The notes: generated from the letters alone by a model not told the origin. A stretch of 21,115 bases of DNA from Dehalococcoidia bacterium UBA5629 (GCA_002421445.1 DIKB01000109.1:1-21115); one strand, 5' to 3'; numbered from the stretch's first letter, positions 1 through 6,542 are shown. Numbers and translations are program-made.

Positions 1-2
1 AT

Positions 3-101
3 GAGTTTAATTTCAGATACAATGCTAGAGAATTGAACGACAGTGAGAGAACGATTTTAGCGATAGGCGAGACTCAGGGGAAACGATTGATGCTAAAGTA
101 A
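3..101 (+). CDS. Transposase C-terminal fragment (ISXO2/IS1595-like), cut by the window edge
   Basis: Frame 3 is open from the first bases to a TAA at 99-101 and encodes about 32 residues. They contain FRYNAREL, then a short spacer and GKRLMLK. This spacing (F-RYN-R, about 18 residues, GKRL near the end) is what I know from the C-termini of ISXO2-like DDE transposases of the IS1595 family. The catalytic part lies upstream of the window, so intactness cannot be judged. The next gene, a toxin on the opposite strand, has its stop codon at 102-104, so the two genes abut tail to tail with no spacer. That packing suggests both belong to one mobile element. The family call rests on a short tail. Confidence 0.55.
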   Translation, partial: EFNFRYNARELNDSERTILAIGETQGKRLMLK

Positions 102-542
102 CTACTTGGTTTGAAGTAGTATTTTAAATCTCTTTTCAGCTATTGGACTAAGTATAACTCCATCTCGTAATTTTTTAACTAACCTTAAACCTATGACTGG
201 TTTTGTTTGTAATTTTCCTTCAGCTAATATATCAGCAATCTTTTCTATACTTCCTTCAAATACAGAATTACAGTCTATTATTGAATTCTTTGTAAAGCCT
301 GAATATTGATTTGGAGTAATCTCAATTAAAGTCTGAGGAGGACAATTGTTCCTAATTTTTTTAACATTTTGAATATTCGACTGAGAACAAACCAGCACTA
401 TAACAGAATCTTTACTCGGATCGACATTCAATACGATAAAATTGTGTTGCTTCGATGAATTAATACTACTCTTATGATAATAGTAAACAGAACCAGGTTG
501 AATAGTTTCCTTAATGTGTCTTTGGTGAGGAGTATCAGGCAC
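102..542 (-). CDS. Putative toxin partner of a Panacea-type antitoxin
   Basis: A 146-residue protein with a GTG start at 542, preceded by GGAG seven bases upstream. I do not recognise a firm family. The N-terminal half (QPGSVYYY, then HNFIVLNVDP, then VIVLVCSQ) has the strand-rich pattern of small SH3-like PemK/MazF-type toxins, and ITPNQYSGFTKNSIIDC resembles the strand that follows in that fold. No catalytic residue can be assigned. It starts three bases after the stop of the Panacea-domain gene, so the two are surely co-transcribed and probably translationally coupled. Panacea antitoxins are known to pair with many unrelated toxin folds, so position is the main evidence. Its stop touches the stop of the convergent transposase. 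It could instead be a non-toxic accessory protein. Confidence 0.6.
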   Translation of the reverse strand: MPDTPHQRHIKETIQPGSVYYYHKSSINSSKQHNFIVLNVDPSKDSVIVLVCSQSNIQNVKKIRNNCPPQTLIEITPNQYSGFTKNSIIDCNSVFEGSIEKIADILAEGKLQTKPVIGLRLVKKLRDGVILSPIAEKRFKILLQTK

Positions 543-545
543 AGA

Positions 546-1160
546 TTATCTCCAAAGAGCTACTAGTTGACTAATCTCCTTGAAGTAATCCCTTTTCAAG
601 TTTCTATCTTCATCATTTAAAGAATAGCATGGCTCGATATTCTTTGTCGGATCATCAAAAAAGTCTATTAAATCCATTATAGCACTCGAATTTTCGATTG
701 CAACGTGTTTGTGTTTAATCCATTCAGGATAGTCATGCGTCATCTTTGCAAGTTTAAACCTATCAATATGTCCAAATTTATTCCACGCAAATTCTAGTGC
801 TTCCATATCAGAATCAGAAAACACATTATCATCAATGGGTGCTTTGGATAATAGATCATGTCCTTTACCAGTAATATATTTGCTAGCGTATTTTTTGGGC
901 TGTTCCTCAATATAGGGGTCATCGTCAATAATGTCCATTGTTACTGATGGCACAGCACCATTCTTCATAGCACAATATGTATCATTCGTTATTAGACGAC
1001 CATATTTTCTCAGATGATACCGCTCTGCAAAATACAGTAACTTAAGAGCTTTCATCTTATTGATTTCACCACCATCTTTCTTAGCAAAGAGATTAAGAGA
1101 TTGGATGGCTTTTTTATAATCTAACTTTGTAACTGATTTACTTGTCATTATTTTGCTCAC
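546..1160 (-). CDS. Panacea-domain (DUF4065/SocA-like) antitoxin
   Basis: A 204-residue protein. Residues about 35-75 hold the Panacea signature: KMKALKLLYFAERYHLRKYG followed closely by a G-A-VPS-turn (NGAVPS). Residues 125-150 continue with the helical AWNKFGHIDRFKLAKMTHDYPEW segment typical of SocA/GepA-like proteins. Members neutralise toxins and are usually encoded next to them; here the likely toxin follows after three bases. The longest form starts at GTG 1160, and an ATG at 1148 would remove four residues. Neither has a clear ribosome binding site, so a leaderless message is possible. The C-terminal region past about 160 has no feature I recognise and may be the toxin-specific part. 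The family call is solid; the toxin-antitoxin role is inferred from family and position. Confidence 0.8.
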   Translation of the reverse strand: MSKIMTSKSVTKLDYKKAIQSLNLFAKKDGGEINKMKALKLLYFAERYHLRKYGRLITNDTYCAMKNGAVPSVTMDIIDDDPYIEEQPKKYASKYITGKGHDLLSKAPIDDNVFSDSDMEALEFAWNKFGHIDRFKLAKMTHDYPEWIKHKHVAIENSSAIMDLIDFFDDPTKNIEPCYSLNDEDRNLKRDYFKEISQLVALWR

Positions 1161-1336
1161 AGTTATTATTCTTGCTAATGCTCTGTGAAGTAATTCTAGA
1201 TGGTTTGACTGCTAGAATACATTTAATAGCGTCATCAAACTTCAGCGGATACAACGATGTGTTACCGTTGTTTTTCTTTCCCCCTTTTTCGTTGACCTTG
1301 ATATCCATATTCTTTGATCGTCCTATGATCCTAATT

Positions 1337-1367
1337 TTGATTACCTAATCTCCATCGGTGGTATAAT
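1337..1367 (+). promoter_or_regulatory. Promoter of the tRNA-like gene
   Basis: A perfect TATAAT lies at 1362-1367, with TTGATT at 1337-1342 (19-bp spacer, longer than ideal). The expected start, seven or eight bases after the -10 box, is 1374-1375, exactly the first base of the predicted acceptor stem. Transcription would then begin at the mature 5' end with no leader. Confidence 0.55.
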
Positions 1368-1374
1368 ATGAGCA

Positions 1375-1458
1375 GGAGAGTGAATCCACTTGGTAGTGGA
1401 GAGCGTCCTTAAAACGCATCGTAGCCCCCGCTATACGGTGCAACTCCGTTACTCTCCG
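1375..1458 (+). tRNA. Allo-tRNA-like gene: class II fold, anticodon UUA (reads UAA)
   Basis: The sequence folds as a full cloverleaf. Acceptor: 1375-1382 pairs with 1450-1457 (7 Watson-Crick pairs plus one G-U). D-stem: 1385-1389 with 1396-1400, loop TTGGTA. Anticodon stem: 1403-1406 with 1414-1417 (closing A-A mismatch), loop CCTTAAA. Variable arm: 1421-1425 with 1430-1434, loop CCCC. T-stem: 1435-1438 with 1446-1449, loop TGCAACT. This is 8 acceptor plus 4 T-stem pairs, or 9 plus 3 if A1383 pairs with T1449; both sum to 12, as in described allo-tRNAs. The discriminator is G1458 and CCA is not encoded. With a seven-base loop the anticodon is UUA. A long variable arm with G73 suggests charging by seryl-tRNA synthetase. 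Oddities are C at position 33, A at position 8 and G in the second T-loop position, so it may be degenerate or specialised. tRNA-Leu(UAA) would need a one-base shift of the loop. Confidence 0.6.
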
Positions 1459-1752
1459 CTCTCGTATATATTCCAAGTACGCTAACCTTATACAACATAT
1501 GTACATCTATGCTATATTGATATAATTATATCCTAAATTGCGTGTGTGTCAAAAGATCACCAGCTTCAAAATTGATATTTTGCTAAAAAATAAATTTATT
1601 TACTCCTACAAACTACTAATGGGTTTGTCAAATGCATATATGCGTTTATTTAAATTACTATTGTTATTATTACAGTTCTTCTGTAAGTTTACAAGACATG
1701 TTTTTCTTAATATCATGATTTTTCTTGAAATGTCCTAAGTGAAGTCACCTTA
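1459..1752. other. AT-rich non-coding stretch with a short palindrome
   Basis: No convincing gene. A 66-codon frame at 1538-1738 is low-complexity and lacks a start context. A perfect 14-base palindrome, GATATAATTATATC, lies at 1519-1532. Its half-site recurs in the control region at 7863-7884 of the second element. No clear terminator follows the tRNA-like gene. Confidence 0.4.
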
Positions 1753-1772
1753 TTTCAGAATGATAAACTACC
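1753..1772 (+). repeat. Right terminal inverted repeat of the first island
   Basis: Read on the minus strand from 1772, the 20 bases begin GGTAGTTTATCATTCTGAAA. The ends of the 6241-9300 element read GGTAGTGTATCATTTTGAAA, so 18 of 20 positions agree. Position, orientation and the change from AT-rich to backbone DNA fit a transposon end. Confidence 0.65.
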
Positions 1773-1799
1773 CAATTTTATTACCAGAAGTCAGTAGAA

Positions 1800-1843
1800 A
1801 TCGCCGAAATGTACTCTCGTTTTATGCCCCCCCCATCGGCGAT
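1800..1843 (-). terminator. Possible hairpin downstream of gap
   Basis: ATCGCCGA at 1800-1807 is perfectly complementary to TCGGCGAT at 1836-1843, with a 28-base loop. It lies 14 bases past the gap stop codon and may end the operon. The large loop and the absence of a strong U-tract make it a weak candidate. Confidence 0.3.
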
Positions 1844-1857
1844 GAAGTTGCTGGTAG

Positions 1858-2871
1858 CTACACGCCTTTTTTCAGGATATAGACAACAAGGTCAGCGAGA
1901 CGGCAGCTATAACCCCATTCGTTATCATACCAGGCAATAATTTTTACCATATTGCCACCGATAGCCATGGTGCTCAATGCATCCAATATGCAGCTATGCT
2001 GATTACCCTTGAAGTCGGAACTGACCAACGGCGCTTCACAGTATTCCAGTATGCCTTTCAGTTTTCCATCAGCAGCAGTTTTAAAGGCAGCATTAACCTG
2101 CTCAACTGTAACCTCCTTGTTTAAATCAGCAACGAGGTCACAGAGAGATACTGTGGGCACCGGTACCCTCATCGCTGCGCCGTGAAGCTTCCCCTTAAGC
2201 TCGGGCAGCACCAGCGCTACAGCCTTGGCAGCTCCGGTCGTTGTCGGCACAATGTTCTCGGCAGCAGCACGTGCACGGCGCAAATCTTTGTGATACATAT
2301 CCTGTAGTCGCTGGTCGTTGGTATACGCGTGAATTGTGGTAAGCAGACCTTTGCTGATACCGAAGGTATCGTTCAATACTTTGGCAACCGGTGCTATGCA
2401 ATTGGTCGTGCATGATGCATTGGAGATGATACGATGCAGTTTTGGATCGTATTTATCTTCATTGACACCGAGAACAACGGTGATGTCCTCTCCTGTCGCC
2501 GGCGCGGATATAATAACCTTCTTAGCTCCACCCTGAAAATGGGCTGCCGCTTTAGCCGCATCGGTAAATAGCCCCGTAGATTCGATCACAACGTCCACGC
2601 CGTAATCCTTCCACGGTATTTTGGCAGGGTCCTTTTCCGCCATGATCTTCGTCTTCTCGCCATCAACGATGATGAAATCCTCAGTCGCCTCCACCTTCCC
2701 GGGATAGATGCCGTAGGTACTATCGTATTTCAGAAGATGAGCATTTGTTTTAGCATCGGTCAAATCATTGACCAGGCCGATATCCAGTTTGTCCCCGTAG
2801 AGCTGGCTGATAACGCGGAACACCAATCTGCCGATTCTTCCAAAACCATTGATGCCGATTTTTGTAACCAT
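1858..2871 (-). CDS. gap: Glyceraldehyde-3-phosphate dehydrogenase
   Basis: 337 residues, full length for the family. It catalyses the reversible oxidation and phosphorylation of glyceraldehyde-3-phosphate to 1,3-bisphosphoglycerate in the cytoplasm. The NAD-binding start INGFGRIGRLVFR is intact. The active-site segment SNASCTTNC carries the catalytic cysteine at about residue 153, and the histidine lies in HAYTNDQ. The C-terminal WYDNEWGYSCR is also present. An aspartate after the second strand (VNDLTD) suggests NAD preference. The ATG at 2871 has AGGAG eight bases upstream. It is the last gene of the operon, 22 bp after queF. Product and start are secure. Confidence 0.97.
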   Translation of the reverse strand: MVTKIGINGFGRIGRLVFRVISQLYGDKLDIGLVNDLTDAKTNAHLLKYDSTYGIYPGKVEATEDFIIVDGEKTKIMAEKDPAKIPWKDYGVDVVIESTGLFTDAAKAAAHFQGGAKKVIISAPATGEDITVVLGVNEDKYDPKLHRIISNASCTTNCIAPVAKVLNDTFGISKGLLTTIHAYTNDQRLQDMYHKDLRRARAAAENIVPTTTGAAKAVALVLPELKGKLHGAAMRVPVPTVSLCDLVADLNKEVTVEQVNAAFKTAADGKLKGILEYCEAPLVSSDFKGNQHSCILDALSTMAIGGNMVKIIAWYDNEWGYSCRLADLVVYILKKGV

Positions 2872-2893
2872 AGTTTACAATCTCCTTCTTTCA

Positions 2894-3319
2894 TTATTGC
2901 CGCTGTTTGCCACTGTAGGTAGCTCGCACTACTGTACTGATGCCGCCACGCACAGTCCACTCAGCTATGATCTCCATTTTTTTAGGTTTTACTGCCGCAA
3001 CCAGATCGCTCAATATTCTGTTGGTCGCATCCTCATAATAAATTTCCACCATGCGATAGCTTGTCAGGTAAAACTTGAGCGATTTGAACTCAACGATGTG
3101 TTTATCGGGTGTATACCGGATTGTGACTCTGGCGAAATCCGGCTGCCCGGGATGCAATGGACAGAGAGAGGTGAACTCAGCCGATGTCGTCTCTACCTCA
3201 TATGTACGCTGAGGATGAGGATTCGGCATGGCGATGAGCAATTTCTCCTGTGGATAGGATTTATAAACAAGCTCCAGGTCTTGTATTTTCTGTTGCAGAT
3301 TCTCTACTTGTTTTTTCAC
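2894..3319 (-). CDS. queF: NADPH-dependent 7-cyano-7-deazaguanine reductase (preQ1 synthase)
   Basis: 141 residues, the short unimodal QueF type. It reduces the nitrile of preQ0 to the amine preQ1 in queuosine synthesis. The catalytic region is EFTSLCPLHPGQPDFA: the cysteine that forms the thioimide with preQ0 and the downstream aspartate are both present. A two-residue difference (LHPG for the usual short turn) is visible between them. The substrate motif VEFKSLKFYLTSYR and the later TVRGGIST are also typical. The start is GTG at 3319, five bases after the preceding stop, with GAAGAG upstream. A queuosine gene inside a glycolytic operon is unusual and probably reflects simple co-transcription. 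Residues 1-15 form a short charged, coiled-coil-like helix. Confidence 0.92.
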   Translation of the reverse strand: MKKQVENLQQKIQDLELVYKSYPQEKLLIAMPNPHPQRTYEVETTSAEFTSLCPLHPGQPDFARVTIRYTPDKHIVEFKSLKFYLTSYRMVEIYYEDATNRILSDLVAAVKPKKMEIIAEWTVRGGISTVVRATYSGKQRQ

Positions 3320-3324
3320 GGTGA

Positions 3325-4320
3325 TTACTCTTCGACAAAATACATGTTTACGCCGTTTTCTTCCATCTTTCGTGCCTTACCGCTGTACACAAGATACTGT
3401 AAATGTGCCAGTGTCTCCATAACGGCGAGCCTCTTGTCCCAGACGGACAATTTATCGAACGGTACAGGTTTATCACCGGGCGCCCATGCCAGCTGGCTGG
3501 CAATTTGGTAACCGTTCATCAGATTATTATGAGCAACCTGTATAATCTCCCGTTCACGGTTCTTATGATGGTAGAGCAGCGCTTCGATTCGCGGCTTCGT
3601 GCCACTGAATACCGGGCCATGAGCAGGAAAGGCGAAGTTAATGTCAATCTCCTGTAGCATCTTGAGCGAATTGATAAAGTCACCCAGCGGGTTGTCACTT
3701 GATTGCGGATGGTAGCTGATATTGGTCGATATCTCTGGCAGCAGCATGTCGCCGCTGAAGAGCATCTTTCGATTCGGCTCATAGAAACAGAGATGTCCTG
3801 GAGAATGCCCCGGCGTCAACAAAACCTGCAGCTCAAATGGGGGCATCGAGATAGTATCGCCATCTTTTAAGAGAATGTCCGGCTTCGCCGTGACAACAAA
3901 CTGGCGAAAAGGCATAGATGCCTCTGAAAATTTAGACAGCATAGAATCCGTGACACCATTCACTCTCAGAAATGCAGAAAGCTCCTTGAGCAGGTTCTCC
4001 GGGTTTGAATAACGTCCATCGAGAAGTGGCGCTTCAATCTCACTCATAGCTAATGTAGCATTCGTAAGCTGTTTGAGCTTGCCGGCAAGCCCGTAATGAT
4101 CCGGATGAAAATGGGTAATTGCTATCTGGGTAATATCTCTTAATTCAAAACCATCGATTTTCAGGCTATCCTTTACAGCATTAAACGCTTCAGGAGTATT
4201 CCATCCTGTATCTATCAGAAGGTTTCCTTTCTCTCCCTCGATCACATAGATATCAACCTCTTTTAATGCTACCTGCGGTAGCGGCACAGCAATTCTGTAA
4301 ATACCTTTCATTACTTCCAT
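3325..4320 (-). CDS. Metallo-beta-lactamase-fold hydrolase, glyoxalase II-like
   Basis: 331 residues. The dinuclear metal site is complete: THFHPDHYG (HxHxDH, about residues 69-77), TPGHSPGH, SGDMLLP and FPAHGPVF supply the ligands. The fold covers residues 1-235. The remaining hundred residues (KNREREII through AHLQYLVYSGKARK) look like the small winged-helix tail found in the LACTB2-like and related thioesterase branch. No signal peptide, so cytoplasmic. Substrate unknown; a thioester or phosphodiester is possible. It starts four bases after the enolase stop and ends five bases before queF, so it belongs to the operon. The conserved neighbours do not reveal its substrate. Confidence 0.85.
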   Translation of the reverse strand: MEVMKGIYRIAVPLPQVALKEVDIYVIEGEKGNLLIDTGWNTPEAFNAVKDSLKIDGFELRDITQIAITHFHPDHYGLAGKLKQLTNATLAMSEIEAPLLDGRYSNPENLLKELSAFLRVNGVTDSMLSKFSEASMPFRQFVVTAKPDILLKDGDTISMPPFELQVLLTPGHSPGHLCFYEPNRKMLFSGDMLLPEISTNISYHPQSSDNPLGDFINSLKMLQEIDINFAFPAHGPVFSGTKPRIEALLYHHKNREREIIQVAHNNLMNGYQIASQLAWAPGDKPVPFDKLSVWDKRLAVMETLAHLQYLVYSGKARKMEENGVNMYFVEE

Positions 4321-4324
4321 GAAT

Positions 4325-5632
4325 TTACCTTCTTATATTGTAGAATGCATTCTCACCTGCGTAGCGGGCAGCTTTGCCTAATTCCTCTTCGATCTGAAGG
4401 AGACGATTATACTTGGCAACCCGTTCGCTACGGCACGGGGCACCCGTTTTGATCAGTCCGGCATTAACTGCAACAGCCAAATCAGCGATGGTTGTATCCT
4501 CGGTTTCTCCGGAACGATGGCTGATAATCGTTGTCCATCCTGTTTCGCGCGCCATTTGTATTGCAGCCATCGTTTCACTGAGCGAGCCGATCTGGTTCAG
4601 TTTGATAAGAATCGAGTTCGATGTTTTCTGCTCGATTCCCTTTTTTAGACGTTCAACGTTCGTAGTATAGAGATCATCTCCCACCAGTTGCACTTTATCG
4701 CCCAGCTTTGCGGTCAGCGACTGCCAGCCGTTCCAATCGTCTTCATCAAGACCGTCTTCAATGCTCAGAATAGGGTATTCGGATACCCATTTTGCATAAT
4801 AGTCGATAAGTTCATCATTTGTAAGGCTGACGCCTTCCTTTGCCAGAACGTATTTACCGTTCTGATAAAAACTGCTCGACGCCGCATCCAATGCCAGAAA
4901 ACAATCCTTACCCGCCTTGTAATGAGCGAGGTCGATTGCCGATAGGATCAGTTCCACTGCTTCGCGGTTAGATTTCACGGATGGCGCAAACCCGCCCTCA
5001 TCGCCGACGTTTGTATTGAGTTTCTTCCCTTTAATCGCCTTCTTCAGACAGTGATAGATCTCTGTTCCCATCCGCAGTGCCTCTTTAAATGTGGGCGCAC
5101 CGGTGGGCATAATCATAAACTCCTGAAAATCCGTGGAATCATCCGCATGCTTACCGCCGTTGAGGATATTCATCATCGGAACAGGCAGCAGACAACTATC
5201 CTTACTGCCGATAGAGCGGAAGAACGATGTGCCAGTCGCGTTTGCTGCAGCCTTAGCGACTGCCAGTGAAACACCGAGTATGGCATTAGCGCCGAGGATC
5301 GATTTATTTTTTGTGCCGTCGAGATCGATCATTTTCTGATCGATAACATCAGTACGGGCAGCAGACATCGAGTTTAATGCAGGAGCGATCTTCTCATTGA
5401 CGTTCCGGACGGCTTTCAAAACGCCCTGACCATTATAACGTTTCGTGTCCCCATCGCGAAGCTCGAGGGCTTCATATTTGCCCGTGCTGGCGCCTGAGGG
5501 AACAGCCGCAATGCCGGATTTCCCGCACGACAGTTCAGCGTATACTTCAACCGTAGGATTGCCTCTGGAGTCAAGGATTTCGCGCGCGCATATAGTCTTT
5601 ATCGAGAGGTCTGTGGTATTTGCTTTAGTCAT
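4325..5632 (-). CDS. eno: Enolase (phosphopyruvate hydratase)
   Basis: 435 residues, the normal length. It interconverts 2-phosphoglycerate and phosphoenolpyruvate and needs two Mg2+ ions. Visible landmarks in order are REILDSRGNPTVE at the N-terminus, the mobile loop PSGASTGKYEA, NTNVGDEGGFAP (general acid glutamate), the metal ligands in LALDAASS, LSIEDGLDEDDW and LVGDDLYTTN, the catalytic lysine in LIKLNQIGS and the signature SHRSGETEDTTIADLAV. The ATG at 5632 has AAGGAG seven bases upstream and follows the SLOG gene by eight bases. Enolase is the best-known enzyme target of fluoride, and a fluoride-riboswitch operon lies elsewhere in this window, but no riboswitch precedes this operon. 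Confidence 0.97.
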   Translation of the reverse strand: MTKANTTDLSIKTICAREILDSRGNPTVEVYAELSCGKSGIAAVPSGASTGKYEALELRDGDTKRYNGQGVLKAVRNVNEKIAPALNSMSAARTDVIDQKMIDLDGTKNKSILGANAILGVSLAVAKAAANATGTSFFRSIGSKDSCLLPVPMMNILNGGKHADDSTDFQEFMIMPTGAPTFKEALRMGTEIYHCLKKAIKGKKLNTNVGDEGGFAPSVKSNREAVELILSAIDLAHYKAGKDCFLALDAASSSFYQNGKYVLAKEGVSLTNDELIDYYAKWVSEYPILSIEDGLDEDDWNGWQSLTAKLGDKVQLVGDDLYTTNVERLKKGIEQKTSNSILIKLNQIGSLSETMAAIQMARETGWTTIISHRSGETEDTTIADLAVAVNAGLIKTGAPCRSERVAKYNRLLQIEEELGKAARYAGENAFYNIRR

Positions 5633-5640
5633 GATTCTCC

Positions 5641-6168
5641 TTATTCAGAAGGCCAGCGGAATAATTTCCGTGCCATGGATAATGCTTTTTCAACCGCATC
5701 AACCGCATCTTCGGCAACGATAATAGATGTGCTTTCCTCGCCGCTCTTGGATAATGCCCAGGTGTTCAGTCCAATCACGGGTACGCCGCTTTTCAATGCA
5801 TAGGCGATCTCTGTCAACGTGCCAAACTCGCCGCCGATAGCGATAACCGCTTCTGCGGAATTGGCCACTGCAATATTTCTAGCCTCACCGATACCAGTAG
5901 CGATAGGTATTTGTACGTATGGATTGGCCGTTGATGGATCCATTCCGGGCAAAAGACCTATCGTCATACCCGATTCGATAGCTGCGCCCCGGCAGACAGC
6001 TTCCATTACGCCGCCTAATCCGCCACATATTAGTATAACCCCTCGCCTTGCCAGCTCTCTGCCAACCACTTCCGCCAGCACGGCATCTTCGGGGGTACAG
6101 CGCCCGCCACCAATAACAGCTATGACAGGCTTTTTATCGAAAAACGGTTTCCTTACATTTGGAGCCAT
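5641..6168 (-). CDS. SLOG-fold (TIGR00725-type, LOG-like) nucleotide-binding protein
   Basis: 175 residues from the preferred ATG at 6168. It has a Rossmann-like SLOG core: VIAVIGGGRC at the start, ILICGGLGGVMEAVCRGA, then the substrate loop AVIAIGGEFGTLTEIAYAL, which is the family's GGxGTxxE motif. Relatives include cytokinin-activating LOG enzymes and molybdenum cofactor carrier proteins; the TIGR00725 branch has no settled role. A longer form from TTG 6225 is rejected because that TTG is the -35 box of a good promoter. It is the first gene of the eno-gap operon. The upstream GAAG is a weak ribosome binding site. The 6241-9300 transposon sits just upstream of its promoter. Confidence 0.8.
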   Translation of the reverse strand: MAPNVRKPFFDKKPVIAVIGGGRCTPEDAVLAEVVGRELARRGVILICGGLGGVMEAVCRGAAIESGMTIGLLPGMDPSTANPYVQIPIATGIGEARNIAVANSAEAVIAIGGEFGTLTEIAYALKSGVPVIGLNTWALSKSGEESTSIIVAEDAVDAVEKALSMARKLFRWPSE

Positions 6169-6196
6169 CTTCGTCTGATACCAACACCTGCTAGCA

Positions 6197-6225
6197 ATTA
6201 TATCATCCAGCCCTGACAGCAGCAA
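6197..6225 (-). promoter_or_regulatory. Promoter of the SLOG-eno-gap operon
   Basis: On the minus strand TTGCTG (6225-6220) and a perfect TATAAT (6202-6197) are separated by 17 bp. A start near 6190 gives a leader of about 22 bases to the ATG at 6168. The transposon target duplication begins eight bases upstream of the -35 box, so the core promoter is intact. Confidence 0.65.
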
Positions 6226-6232
6226 TGAAAAC

Positions 6233-6240
6233 GAAAGAAA
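6233..6240 (+). repeat. Left copy of the 8-bp target-site duplication
   Basis: GAAAGAAA directly precedes the left terminal repeat at 6241. The identical eight bases follow the right terminal repeat at 9301-9308, which is the footprint of transposition. Confidence 0.9.
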
Positions 6241-6260
6241 GGTAGTGTATCATTTTGAAA
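6241..6260 (+). repeat. Left terminal inverted repeat
   Basis: GGTAGTGTATCATTTTGAAA, exactly inverted at 9281-9300. Homology stops at base 21. Confidence 0.92.
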
Positions 6261-6270
6261 TTCGTAACCA

Positions 6271-6299
6271 TTGACTATGCTTGAGCGATATTGTATAGT
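6271..6299 (+). promoter_or_regulatory. Promoter giving a probable leaderless message
   Basis: TTGACT at 6271-6276 and TATAGT at 6294-6299 are separated by 17 bp. The expected start falls at about 6306, which is the A of the ATG of the small basic gene. There is no ribosome binding site. Confidence 0.6.
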
Positions 6300-6305
6300 C
6301 AAATC

Positions 6306-6542
6306 ATGGTAAGAAAGAAAAAAGATCATGATTTCTCTGTCAATGCTTTTAGAGTAGTACAAGAAGCGACTGGACAAATTGAACCTAAGCCTAAGAAAGC
6401 ACGTAAAGATTACGATTATAAGGCTCTAGGACATGCTGGTGGTTTAAAAGGCGGTAAAGCTAGGGCAAGCAAACTAACGCCGGAACAAAGACAGGAGATT
6501 GCAAAAAAAGCAGCGCAAGCACGCTGGAAAACTAAAACGTAA
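6306..6542 (+). CDS. Small basic protein with a GGLKGGKARA / AKKAAQARW tail
   Basis: 78 residues from the ATG at 6306. A frame start 15 bases earlier lies inside the promoter and is rejected. The N-terminus is lysine-rich (MVRKKKD). The C-terminal half holds the motif GHAGGLKGGKARASKLTPEQ followed by AKKAAQARW, a short conserved module I know from many small hypothetical proteins in bacteria and archaea; it may bind nucleic acid, but its role is unknown. It is the first cargo gene inside the left end of the transposon. Its stop overlaps the convergent third gene of the HigBA-like operon by 11 bp. The message looks leaderless. It could assist transposition or act as a plain passenger. Confidence 0.7.
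   Translation: MVRKKKDHDFSVNAFRVVQEATGQIEPKPKKARKDYDYKALGHAGGLKGGKARASKLTPEQRQEIAKKAAQARWKTKT

Larger units (their letters stand above)
1..1772. mobile_element. Right part of a passenger-carrying transposon (left end outside the window)
   Basis: This AT-rich segment carries a transposase tail, a Panacea-type toxin-antitoxin pair and a tRNA-like gene. It ends at 1753-1772 in a 20-base sequence that matches the terminal inverted repeat of the intact element at 6241-9300 at 18 of 20 positions. The layout (transposase facing a minus-strand toxin-antitoxin operon) repeats that of the second element. No matching left repeat was found in the window, so the left end should lie upstream. The base following the repeat would begin the target duplication (about 1773-1780), which cannot be tested here. 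The transposase tail looks ISXO2-like while the other element's enzyme looks IS1-like, so the two may be cousins, or one may be nested in another. Confidence 0.55.

Noticed and set aside
1142..1348. 68-codon hydrophobic plus-strand frame
   Set aside because: It overlaps the start of the Panacea gene, lacks a ribosome binding site and ends in low-complexity AT-rich DNA.
1375..1458. Reading the tRNA-like gene as tRNA-Leu(UAA)
   Set aside because: It needs a loop shift that destroys the anticodon stem; the paired form leaves UUA. Not fully excluded if the gene is degenerate.
1538..1738. 66-codon plus-strand frame
   Set aside because: Repetitive leucine/phenylalanine content from AT-rich DNA, with no start signal.
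2849..3511. 220-codon plus-strand frame opposite queF and gap
   Set aside because: Antisense shadow of well-supported genes; no family features.
6169..6225. Longer N-terminus of the SLOG protein from TTG 6225
   Set aside because: This TTG is part of a TTGCTG-17-TATAAT promoter, and the extension has no family similarity.
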